From: Perca fluviatilis
Taxonomy: Eukaryota > Chordata > Actinopteri > Perciformes > Percidae
DNA length: 64,000 nt
Assembly (NCBI RefSeq): GCF_010015445.1
Contig: NC_053116.1
Coordinates: 29,784,285 to 29,848,284 of the forward strand
Direction of reading: 5' to 3'
A program made the translations under genes and the position numbers. The notes below the pieces were generated by a model. It did no database searches, was not told the DNA's origin, and saw only the letters and a program-made list of their open reading frames with translations. The first letter of the stretch is position 1, and each line of letters begins with the position of its first letter. Shown piece by piece: positions 1 through 12,300 of this stretch.

Positions 1-363
1 TACTGAGCATGAAGAAGTTACTATGGACATTTTTCTACCTTTTCCACCATTAAAACATGTCTCCATTGATGTCAATAGTAACTGACATGAACTCAAGATG
101 AACTGAGGCACTTTTTTCTTCATGAAGGAGAATATTACAGACTTTTTATAGCTGTCTTTCTGGCCTTTTAGAGGGTCTTCAAAGATAGATTTTGGTTGGG
201 GTATGAGTATAATGTTAAGCATCATGGAGAACCCCAACATCAGTTATATCCACAGACTGTCATGCGTCTCATCTGGTTAATGTTGGAGCTAATGATTGAA
301 ACAGCAATGTTTCATTAACAATTGTCCGAAGAGGGAATATCAAAGTTTAATGTCATCGCTCAC

Positions 364-3300
364 CTCCACAAAAAAACAAATGAGGAAGTTAAGAGCAGCC
401 AGAGCGACGAGCAGCATTTTGAAATTCATATCAAAGAAGTCGTACAGTTTCAGTATTTCAAGGGCAGGCGCAGGATTCAACACCAGCCAGGTCATCAGGG
501 CAAAGAGGATCAATAGTACACAGAGGAAAATCCCTGGAAAGATAAGAAGAAAAAAACACACCTGAGTTTAGGGTAATAAATCTTAAATAAGTTTCACTTG
601 TAATATTATTGTAGGAGCCCATTAGGTGTCACCTTTGTGCTGTGGTGGAGGAGCACAAAACTGCAACACCAAGCCATGCTGGCTAGTTGTTGTATATGTG
701 AAATGTTTGCTTGTATGAAGATTTATGGACCGTTATGGATTCTTTTATGTAACAACCAGAAAAACGTTTTCACTAAGAAAAAAATAAATACCATCAAAGG
801 CAATGAGCAGAAGTGGGAGAGTTATTACTCTACTGTGCTACGGCGGCTGCAGCCCCCCAGTGGCTTTAACGTTTAGGCTTAGCCGCTACAGTTATATTTA
901 ACTAGAAGGGTCTCTCCCGAGGCCACGCTCTATCTTGCAATGTTAAAAAAGTAAAAAAATAAATCTTTGCATTGGCCCCCCATTCGGATCTGCACCAAAA
1001 TCCAATGGGTTCTTCCTTGGCCTGTGCTACACTCCCTTTTTTATTTGTTTATTTATTTGATTAGGACAATGCACATTAATGAACATTTCTGTAAATGTGC
1101 CCATGTTATCCAGTCAGCTAATTTTCAACCATAGTCCTAGTTGCCTAGTAATGGCGGGAAGAAACCGGAGCACCCGGAGAAAACCCATGCAAGCATGGTA
1201 GCATGCTACCTCGATCCTTCCACCAAGTTTTTCCATAATCCTGCTGACAAAAAAACCCCGAAAATATAACCTCCTCAGCAGAAGTAATAAAGCGGACGAA
1301 TTTCTCAGCATGAGAAATCACGCTGAGAAATTCGTTTTTTCATTGTTGTCCGTTTTTTCCAACCCCAAATCGTCATCCTTGTACATTTCTGATGACTCAC
1401 AATTGTAGTATAAGGGTTTCTTGTGAGGGTATCCCTTGGTGACCACCACAGCCATGATGATGTACTGGAAACCAGACAAGGCAAACACACTGGTGTCGTC
1501 CATGTTTGGCAGATTGGCTGCGCCAATCCTTGTTGAATTGATTGGAACGTACCTTAAAAAAAATAATAATAATAATACAGGGATGAACAGTGTATCAAAG
1601 CGCATCAAGTGTAAATGGGATGGTTTGTCCTTTTCTAAATCTGAGATATTGGATTTTGTTCAGTGAATGTAAAAACAAATGTAACATCTTTCTTTAGGAA
1701 ATTCTGAATTGAAATGAAAGTTCTTTGCATGCGTGTCTTTTTTACTGACCAGTCCTGTGAGGTGGTGATGAAGAGCGCAGCCAGCTGGCCCAGAACAATC
1801 ACGCAGGTGTGGATGAAGAGGCTGCCAAGCACAGGCAGGGACAGCAGACTGGCTGAGGGTCTGGAGGGGTCCAGCTTGTCACTGGGGCCCCCTCTCCCCA
1901 TCACAATGGCCAGTGTCGTCACCAGAAACAAGTCACAAAACAAGAACTGCACGTCGGACAACCTCGTCCTCACCTGGACACACATCAAGAAGTCACGTTT
2001 CATTGTAAGTCCTGTAAGCAATGCTTTGGTGATCGGTATGGCGTGTGTTTAGTGTCAGTGTGACATGTTGACAGCTGACAGAGATGCAAACAAATGGCTT
2101 TGGATTAAAATACATGAAATTGTTACGCTTACAATTCTTTTCATTTTTTTTAATAAGAATTGACTTGACAGAAATACAAATGAATGGCAGCAATATGATG
2201 AACTTTTGAAAGTGAGAGTCTAATGAGCTCCACTGCTACTCACTGTGTAGAGGGTGAGGACAGCGCAGAACTGAATGAGGCTGTAACTGGCCATGTATCT
2301 AAAGAGACTGAATGAGGTGACCAGAGAACACCGGCCCTCTCTGTACAGACAAGGAGAAAAAATGTGTTAATATTTTTGTCTGCTGCAGGTACGCTACCAC
2401 GAACATTACTGGTTTGGTTTGTTTTCAAAGACGTCATCCATATTTACCCTGCTATTCTAACTCAATGCCTCCTACTTCCTCACCTGATAAGCAGCGGCAC
2501 ACAGCTGATGTTTTCAGTCTTGGAAGTGAAAGGTGACGCGACTGAAGCCTCGGCTTCAGACAGAGAAACCCCAACATCAGCAGCTCTCAGGGCCCCGCAG
2601 TCGTTGGCCCCGTCCCCACACATGCCCACCTTGTAGCTGTGGTAGAGAGTATTATTTAAAGTGCTCATATTATGCTCATTTTCAGGTTCATAATTGTATT
2701 TAGAAGTTGTACCAGAATAGGTTTATGTGGTTTAACTTTCAGAAAACACCATATTTTTGTTGTACTGCACACTGCCGCAGCTCCTCTTTTCACCCTGTGT
2801 GTTGAGCTCTCTGTTTTAGCTACAGAGTGAGGCATCACACTTCTGTTCCATCTATGTTGGGAGTCGCACATGCATGCGCAGTAAGTACTGCTAGCTAGTC
2901 AGTTGCAGAGCATGCTCCCTGACGCTCTGCAACTGACAAGCTAGCAGCTAGGCGAGCATTATAACGTGTTACAAAGTGACGCACGTTCGTCATGTAAGTA
3001 AAGGCTGGAGCGGTTTGTGAACAGTGTTTTCTCTGGAAGATGGTAAGGTATGGTATGGTCCCTTTGGGTGGACTTTGGGCTTTTTCACTTTGTAAACCTA
3101 TTACGTGCACAAAAAGATATATAACACAATAAAGGGGAAAAGCCAAAAAGCATAATATGAGCACTTTAGGTCAGGTAGTAGCCCGTTGTTTAATTATACA
3201 AATTATTAAAATGACAAATACTAGACTTGTGATTAAGTATCATGCAACTAGGGGAAGCCCTTAACTTCAGATGCAACATTTTATGTGGATTCCACAAATA

Positions 3301-6300
3301 GATGATAGACTACTATATAGAGTGTCAGTATCCCTTAGTACTTTATAGGCTTTTCCACTCTGATGAGAATAAAATAAAGTTAGTATCAGTTATGCATAAC
3401 TGAAAACTCAAGCCCTTTTATGTCTGAACTTACTTAAGTTTCTGCAACTCCTTCACTAGCTGGGTTTTCTGGTCAGGAGCCATGCGTGCAAATACTGTGG
3501 CTCGCAGCAAAACCTACAATGACAGCATGTCAAGAAAAGTTGACAAACAATTAATCCCATCTTGATTTTATAATCATCATCATCTTTGTTATTTAAAAAA
3601 GTAAATGTTGCTTGAAATACAGGCTGACAGTATAATGCCTCAGTTTGAACCAAATTATAATTTCGTTAAATCATTGTCTCCGTCACTACTCCCATAGTTG
3701 TTGTATGCGTGTGTCATTTGATTGGCAGATTAGGGGAATATAGTAGAACATTCCTGCTGGGATTACATAGCATACATTACCTTTGGCAAATACTCAGGAA
3801 AGTGATCACAGAGGGCAGCAAAGGACTTGCCATTAATAGCCAAGTGATAGTCAAAACCACCCTGGTACAGGCCCTGAGAGGAGAAAAGAAAAGCATTAAT
3901 ACAGCAGCCAAAATGGATCCTCCCAGTTTAAAAAAATAAAAATAAATAAAGAGTAGGTAATGATTGTGCTCATTGTGTGTGCTATCCTGATAACTACTTA
4001 ATCATGATTGACAGAACCATGATTCTCCCTTTCCCATATCGGTCGAAGATATATTCTGACAACATAGAACAGCAGAGACTTAAAGGTGCAGTAAGCAATG
4101 CTGCGCAAAGATTGTTGAATCTCCGCCCCCCAGATTCATGGATAAATAACTACTGGCCGGCCGGCCAGCACATTCACACGCTGCCTCCCCTCTTCCATAA
4201 ACTGCCGCCGCCTGTAATCAATTGGCTGGAATGTTTTGTGGCTGGTGCACTCCTTTCGGTTTGTTTTCCATTTACACAGCAATGGTTGTGTATTAACACC
4301 AGATTCATTTTCAGCGCACATAGAAAATAGAGAGCTAGGTGACCATGAGGATATAGTCGCTGAATTTGGCGAAAAGTGTTTTGAATTAGCATCGCTTACT
4401 GCACCTTTAACCAGACTGACGAGCAGTCAGTGTACTGCAGCGTGTCTGAGTAGGACCGACCTGAGTGATGACCTCCCCTCTGTCTTCCAGGCTGAACCTC
4501 AGGGTGGGTATGGACTGGGCAGTGGGGGGTTGCATTGACGAATATCACCTTGTCATCAAATCCTACCATCCCACAGCTTTTTGCTACATTGACTGCTGTT
4601 AAAATGTTGTCCCCTATGTGAGGAAAGACAAAATGGGATTTGACATGATGGTGTTGATGGCATTTAAGATGCCTGCAATAATGATGCCTTAATGATAATT
4701 AAAAAAAAAAAGTGCAAAATATCTCTCACCAGTGACCATTACACTGCGAAGGTGTGCCAGTCTCAGCATGTTAATAACCTGGGGACTCTCTGGCTTCACC
4801 AGATTCTTCATCATCATCAAGCCCAGGAACTGCATGTCTTTCTCTACCTCCCCTCTGTGGAAAGACAAACGGCTGCATTTACAACACGCTTCAGGTGTAG
4901 AGAAATTAATTTTTAAGGAGCTTTGGAGCCACAGATAAGCCAGAAACAGACTGGGTTCTCACCGTTCAATGGTGCTTAAGTCAGTGTTCCCGTCTACTGG
5001 TTTATAGGCGAGTGCAAGAACTCGGAGACCTTCACTGGAAAAACTGTGCAGTTTGCTGGAGAACTGCCCTGGCACTGTTAACATAAAGCATCCCGTTTAG
5101 TATAAATGTAATGTAAAAGAGTAGACAATGCAAAATTTATTTCAATCCAAATCAATAAAAAAAATATCCTGCACTTGTTGTATATTAACACATGGGATAG
5201 TATTATTATATTATTAATATTAAGTTCCTGACCAGTTTGTGCTCGGCAGAGGCTAGCCACCATTTCTGGGGATCCTTTCATGAATGCGAGGGCCGAACGT
5301 CCGCCGCGGGCCACGGTCACCACACTCATCCTCTGCAGTGCCGAGGAGAAGGGAAACCTCTGAACAATGGCCACCGCCTCGCTTGTAGACTGACAGCCAA
5401 ATGAAAGAGAAGAATATCAGTTATGCATAACTGAAAACTCGAGACCGATATTGACTAAGAAGTTGAAGGGACTTAGTGCTGATGTACCAACTTTTCTTCA
5501 CCTAATTTTAATTTAATTCAGTTTGCAATTACATACATTAGCCACAATGTCAAAATCTAACACTGAGGTTAAGGAAAGATCAATACAGCAGTTAAGGGGA
5601 TTTGACGTAAAAGCTCTACTGATCAGTCAATATGAGAGTAGTCTCGCTTTGCCAGACCTTCCTGCACAGCGCTGCGGAGGAGGGTCTGGCTAGTCCACAC
5701 AGCATTCCAGGATGGGAGAAAAACATGCTCTGGTTTATTGGCATTTCTTTAAACCAATCACAATTGTCTTGGGTGGCGCTAAGTGCCGGACAGAGCCCCG
5801 GTGCCGCTGCAAAATAGCCTCGGGAAGGAACTGGTTTTGGTGGAACGTGTACGTTCAAAGGTTGTTTTCGTCGTGCAACAGAAAACTCAGATTGGACAGA
5901 TAGTCTAGCTAGCTGTCTGGATTTACCCTGCAGAGATCTGAGGAGCAGTTAACCATAGTCCTCATAAACCAGCGTAAGGTAACAGACATCCGGCCGAAAA
6001 GAGTGAAATATGGCGGAATTTCAGGCAGCATTGGAGCAATCCCAGAAGGGGAACGTCGTGGATATAAACTAATATGAGAGTGATGGTAGGGACACTCACA
6101 GCTCCTTGAGCTCGAGGCTGTTGAGTAGGCGGACTCAAAACAGCCAAAACTCTGTGGCCTCCAAACTCTGCATCCAGCACATTTCCATCTCCCTCTGGCT
6201 CCTGGAGTGTCTGGGAAAATATACACAAAGATACTGATTTAGATTAATATTATAAAAGAAGTTCACAGTGAGATGATATGTTATGCGTGGGAGAATGGAT

Positions 6301-9300
6301 CTGCAGTCACTTGAGGCACTTTAAAACAAAAAGTAGTTCTTGCAATGTCCTTGGTGTGCAAACAATGTTTTTTGAATAAACATATTTGCAATATCTGTTC
6401 ACACTGACAGGGAAAAATGGCCAAAATGGAAGTCATGTTTTACAATTATTGTGTACCTAATACAAACAGAATAATTTTAATATTGGCATGTACTGTATTT
6501 ACAAATTATTTAAACTAACGTCAAGTCAAGCCTGGGGCCTGGCTAAATAAAACCAAATTCAGGTTTTTAGTTTTGTTAAAAAAAAAAAAGAAGGTTTGCC
6601 TTTTATTGCTAGAAATAAATAGTCCAAAGTACCTTTTTTTCAATGTTATACTATGGTGATGTAATTTATTTACATGCATCTTCAGCTCTTTTGAAAAAAC
6701 TGTTTGTAACTGGTGCAAGCTTCTGTATACATCATGTATATGAAATGGCTCAATGGACTTCACTTTGTTTAAAAAGGAGGAAAAACCCATTTGTTAATTT
6801 TTTATTGCAAAAGCTTTACTGGGTAAATTACCACAGTACATATCCAGCTTACTGACATATTACTCCAGTAGCTTTAACACTAGATCATCAGAGACAGTTC
6901 TTCTCATGGTCCCAACCATCCAAAAAGAGCTGGTTAAATCTGCCTTTTCCTTTCACGCAGGGCATACCGGACTTGGAATCTTTACCCACTCTTAAAAGGT
7001 TTACGGAACATTGTTGTTGATTTTAACAGGTGCAAGTATTTTGTTGTCATTACTTAGAATTCCTCATGGGGGCGACAGAAACTATGCACTTTAGCTTTAA
7101 CGGTACACTATGAGTTCCTGCATGGTCACTTCTGTTGACGTTCCAAGTAAACGTCAAACAAAACAGAGCAAGCTCGCCCCTGCCCCCATGTTTCCGTAAC
7201 TGTCATGACTGACTAATGACTAATGGCCTTTTTATGCTTCTGCGTAGAATCAAGGGTGTACCCTCGCAGCCCCCTCTGCGTCTACGACATAACCTGACGT
7301 GCACCTCTCGAAAAATGTAACTACATGTCGCAGCAACGCCCGTGGCTTGGTAGCGTTGCATTCCCCCCCGACTCATTTTCTGGTTCTCCTTCTTCATAAA
7401 CAACATGAAATCAAGGAGAGGGTTAACTTTTGCCCCACCCCCTCCCCCAACCATCTTGTCGGTGATTGGCTGGAGCGGTTGGTTGTATTTAGGTGCACAG
7501 CCTGTGCCTCGAGTTTTTGTTTGACATTTATGACCCCTGTGTTGTCTCCCAAGACCGTTTTTTTTCACAGTGTATTCAGGGGGCGGGCAGCTAGCGGATC
7601 AAGGAGAGATGCCTACGATTTGAGACAAAAATGATATTGCACTGACACCATGCAGGAACTCATAGTGCACCTTTAAATGACAAACGTTTTTTTTCCCAGT
7701 TCTAGTCAAGTACCTCAATTAAATAAAATAACTTTATAGTGTCATACCCAACCAGTGGACTCGACCATCTTGAGCTCCAGAGGGTCTCCGAGAGGCTGTC
7801 CTTGCAACAGCGTCACAGTGTGACAGCAGGCCAGGCCTGAGAGCATGGGGCCTGGGGGCAGGAGTCTGGGATCTGGGACCAGCTCTGAGAAACCGGCAGG
7901 TCCGCCCTCCATCACTCCCCACACATCCATACCGTCCTCCGTAAGAGTCCCTGTCTGGAGAAACAAAAGTACTCTGATGAAAGGCAACTTCAACATGTGG
8001 CCACAGCTGTTCTCCACATACACAGTAGACTTTAGCTAATGGAATCCCCCTCACCTTGTCAAAGCAGAAGAGCGAGACCTTGCCACAGATGTTGATGCGT
8101 GGTGGACTGATGCAGAAGACGCCCTGGCTCTTCAGCCTGCGTTGGGCATAGATAGTGCCAGTGGTGATGGCTGCAGATAGTGCAGGAGGCACTGCGATGG
8201 TCACAACATCCAGGCTCATAATTACTAACTCCAGCCAGGTCGCCTGGACACACACCCAGAACAAGTCAGTGATATCACTTTCTTTATTGGTGGCATGCCA
8301 AATGCCAAGATTTGGTCTTTGCATTGTGGCTTGTACTTACACCCGATCTGAAGAGGACCACAAAGCTGTAAATGCTGCCAACAAAAGCTGTAGCAAGAAG
8401 ACAAATATTGTTAAGAGTTTATTAATGTTCAACTATAATTGAATTATAGGTAAAAAAAAAAAAAAGGCTTGAAATACATATCCCTGAGTAACTCAGTTGT
8501 AGATACAGATAACATTAACTTCTTCATACACGCGTGAAACAAAATTAGGCAGGTCGCTGTTAAAGCTCTTACCAACAAAACCAAGGATGAGCAGGAACTT
8601 AACAGAATCTTGGTAGAAGCGGAAGTCGGTTGGATGAGGATACAAAATGGAGCTGACCAGGTTACCTTTGGCTGTGAAAAACCCTGAGGATGAGATATAA
8701 GCAGGACAACCGGCTTGACTTGGAGAGCAAACATAAGATCTCAAAGTTGTCCTGTGGCATTTCCTTCTTAACAACTTTCTGTGTACAGCGTTACTCACAC
8801 AAACTATTGTGTGTATCCTTGAAGCCTAAAAAACGCGTCAACTGCATTGCAGACTAGAGGTCCAGAACTCCACAGGTTACCTTTAACTCTTAACTGACAT
8901 CTCACTAAAATGTTACAGACTCAGATCCTCAGTGTGTCTACTCACCGGTGCTTATGACCACAGCAACAGCCCCGCTGCCTCCCGGACCTCCACTTTTGGC
9001 CTGAATGAGCTGGGTGCCACAGAATAGGGTGTGTCTGCGCTCAGTCTCTGAGCTGTACCTCCCCTCACCAGCTAGCAGTGGTGTCTTTAGCACTGGGACA
9101 CTTTCACCTGGACACAGGAAGGATGAGAACAGGTGAACACAGTGACACCTCACAGGAAGATGTAGAACAAGCTGGAGGCACAGACTGTGAAAAGAGTTGG
9201 CATCACGCACTTAATGAATGCCATTTGCAAAGAATTTTATCTTGATTCTGAATTGGTTTTAAGGAACAGAAATTGGATATTGGTACAAATCAAACATTCA

Positions 9301-12300
9301 TTCTAAAACTACATGGAACTAGAAAATGGGAGACTGAGTATTTGTTTTTCTAGCCATAAATTATATTGAAATGCAATTTGGTTTCACTTTAGTTTTTGCT
9401 GAGTGGTATGGAACTATGGTATGGAAGTTTTTTTGTGAGACACATTTACTGTATTTTCTTATTCGTTGCCAGTTTTGGTTAAAAGGTTCCATATTATGCT
9501 CATTTGTAGGTCCATACTTTCTAATAGAACAAGTTTACATGCTTTAATGTTCAAAAATGCATTCTTTCATTCTCATAATATATGTCTGAATATACCTGTA
9601 TTCACCCTCTGTCTGAAAGGCTCCGTTTTAGGGCCTGTCTCTTTAAGACCCCCTCCCCAAAAGGCCCAGTCTGCTCTGATTGGGTGTTCTGCATCTGCGC
9701 TATGAGGGTCTGCACCGTCATTGCAATTTTGATAACCGTTTTGATTCACAATTAAGGTGGAAAATAAAAGTTTTGTGTTTAATATATTTTTGTTGATGTT
9801 GAAATGGAATTTAAAACATATGGTATCGAAAAAAGTATCGTTAACGAACTGGCATCAAAACTGAGGTATCGAAATTGGCACCGGATCAAAAGATTTTGAA
9901 CGATGCCCATCCCTATATAGATGTGACTTCACAACCGTACGAAAGTCCTGACGGCTCATTTAAAAGGCACAGTTTGCGAATACGGGCTGTGTGCATTTCT
10001 CTGTGGATTGAGCATTTTGATACTTACCTACTTATAGTATTTATATAGCACCTCAATCTGCTTTCTAATCAAAAAAGACATTTTTTTACAATACCATATT
10101 CACTGAGGGGCAAGAAATCAAAGGCATGAACCCTCACCACCACAAGGTTATATACCAGTTAATCCCTTTGATGACCTAGCGCCAATGTGCAGTCATCTTG
10201 AAAATCACTTTTGATGGCCAATTTGTGACTCTAATTAGCCTCAAGGTTGTGAAATGTAACATTACCCCAGCTTTTTAAATTAAATCCTACATTAAAAGTG
10301 GAAAACAGTTACGCTCTGCCTTGTATTGTTGTTGAGGTTTGTTGATCACCTGTGAGCATGCTCTCGTTGACCAGACACTCCCCAGCCAGCAGGGCCGCAT
10401 CACATGGCAGCAGCAGACCTTCCTGAGGGATGATTAGACAGTCGCCGGGGGCCAGTTCCTCCGAGCTAACAAGCTCCTCCACTGAGAAAACACACAACCA
10501 GGAATAATTGTCCTTGTAGAGAGTTCTGGGTTTAATGCAGAATGACTTGACTTAAAAAGGAAAACTGTTCTTTCAAAACATTCCTAAAAGGCTTCACGGT
10601 TACTTGCTTACCGTGGAAGTGGGAACTGGGGACAGCCATACTATATTTTTCTGAGCCCTGTAAGCTGGTTTAGCTAGTTAAAGGCTTGCTAGCGTGATGC
10701 TGATGTCTGCCCATAGAATGGCGAATTTTGAAGAAACTAACTCTTCCCAACCTCAACATGGAGAATAGGCTATTACACGTGTGGTATGGATCTTTAATGA
10801 TTGTGTTGGAGCAATTTCACCACTCTGTTTGTATAGGCTACCATGTTGGTTATGTCAGTGTGCAGTTTTATGTTTGAACACTGGGTGGAGCATTGCCTTT
10901 GGGAAGGCATAAAGCTAATCAGCCACAGGTACACAGGTGTGTGGGAAACGGGAAAGTAGACAGCTTTTTACCGTGCTTGTCGTGTCAGTTTGGTCAGTGT
11001 TTCAGTTGTTTGACAAGGAAACTAAACCAGAAATGAAATAAAATGGACTCTATGCTTGTGCGACGGTAAGCAATAAAATACATGGCCATTAACATTTAAA
11101 GTGTGTGCACACAATACAACTAACTGAAAATCCAATGCATTGGTTCGAACTGGTATGTAAATACACTGGGTTTATCTGCGACAGGTAAATATATTTCAAA
11201 GTGTATTTCAGAGTGTTTTTGATTGTGTTGGTTGAATATGGATTCTGAAACAGGGGTACAAATTGAGTGTATTAATGCTGATGAGTTAACCATGGCTGAC
11301 AAGGGCGCAGCCAGCGGTGAAATGGAAACCCAATCGGTCACTAAACGTTCCGTTAAACTAACACAGAAAGCACTATTGGATGAATTGGAAACGCTGCAAA
11401 AAACAAAGTCCAAATTAAACAAAGCATCTACTCTAAAAATAAAAATTCAAGAGTTGATGCAGGACAGAAAATATGAGACGGAGGTGCATTGTACTTCTGA
11501 CGAATACACAACTCTGTGCAATGAAGCAAAGGAAACCCGTACATCTCTGTTAAAACTTTTAACCCCTGCAGAAAAAGAAAGACATGAGATATGGTTCAAA
11601 GCAAAGATGCTGGGTGTTATTGAGTATGTGGAAAACGTGAACAAGTGGTTGGCAAATGCAGACGTTCCCAAATCTGCTGAAAATATGGATTGTGATGTGT
11701 GAAGTGAAACCCGATGACCCCCATTTCCAATGTTGGAACGAATGTTTCTGTACAACAATCTTGCCATAAAAGTCACGCCAGCTCAAAAAGCAGTTCATCT
11801 TCTACTGCATCAGCACGCATTCAAGCTGAGGCAGAGAGAGCTGCGCTTGAAGCTTGCGCTGCAGCCTTAAAGGAGAAGCACGCTCTGGAAGAGCAAACAG
11901 AGGATCTAAAGGAGAAAAAAGGAAAGGCTGGAGATCAATACGGAAATGGCCGCTTCTGCTGCTAAATTAGCAGTATTGTCATCTTTCAGTCACAAAGCTC
12001 GCTCAAACACACAGTCAAATGGGATGGAATCTCCTTTTGAAAAAGGAGCAAGGTTAAAAGGACCATTCCACCACTTTCCAAATTCATGACAAAGGTGCAA
12101 GGTTAAAGGAAAAAAATCACCACACTAAATCCACAAGCAGATGAGTATAAACCTACTCTTCTGGACATGCAACAACCATTAATGCAACAACATGCATATT
12201 GGAGTGCAACACAGAACAACAGTCAGGATATTCATCTTGAAACGGCAAATCATGGAAACTCATTAAGTGAACCTCTTTTGGACCCTCATGTGCAACTAAC

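Noticed and set aside
7203..7634. Overlapping 111-121 aa ORFs on both strands
   Set aside because: They lie wholly inside the TTAA-flanked MITE at 7097-7676.
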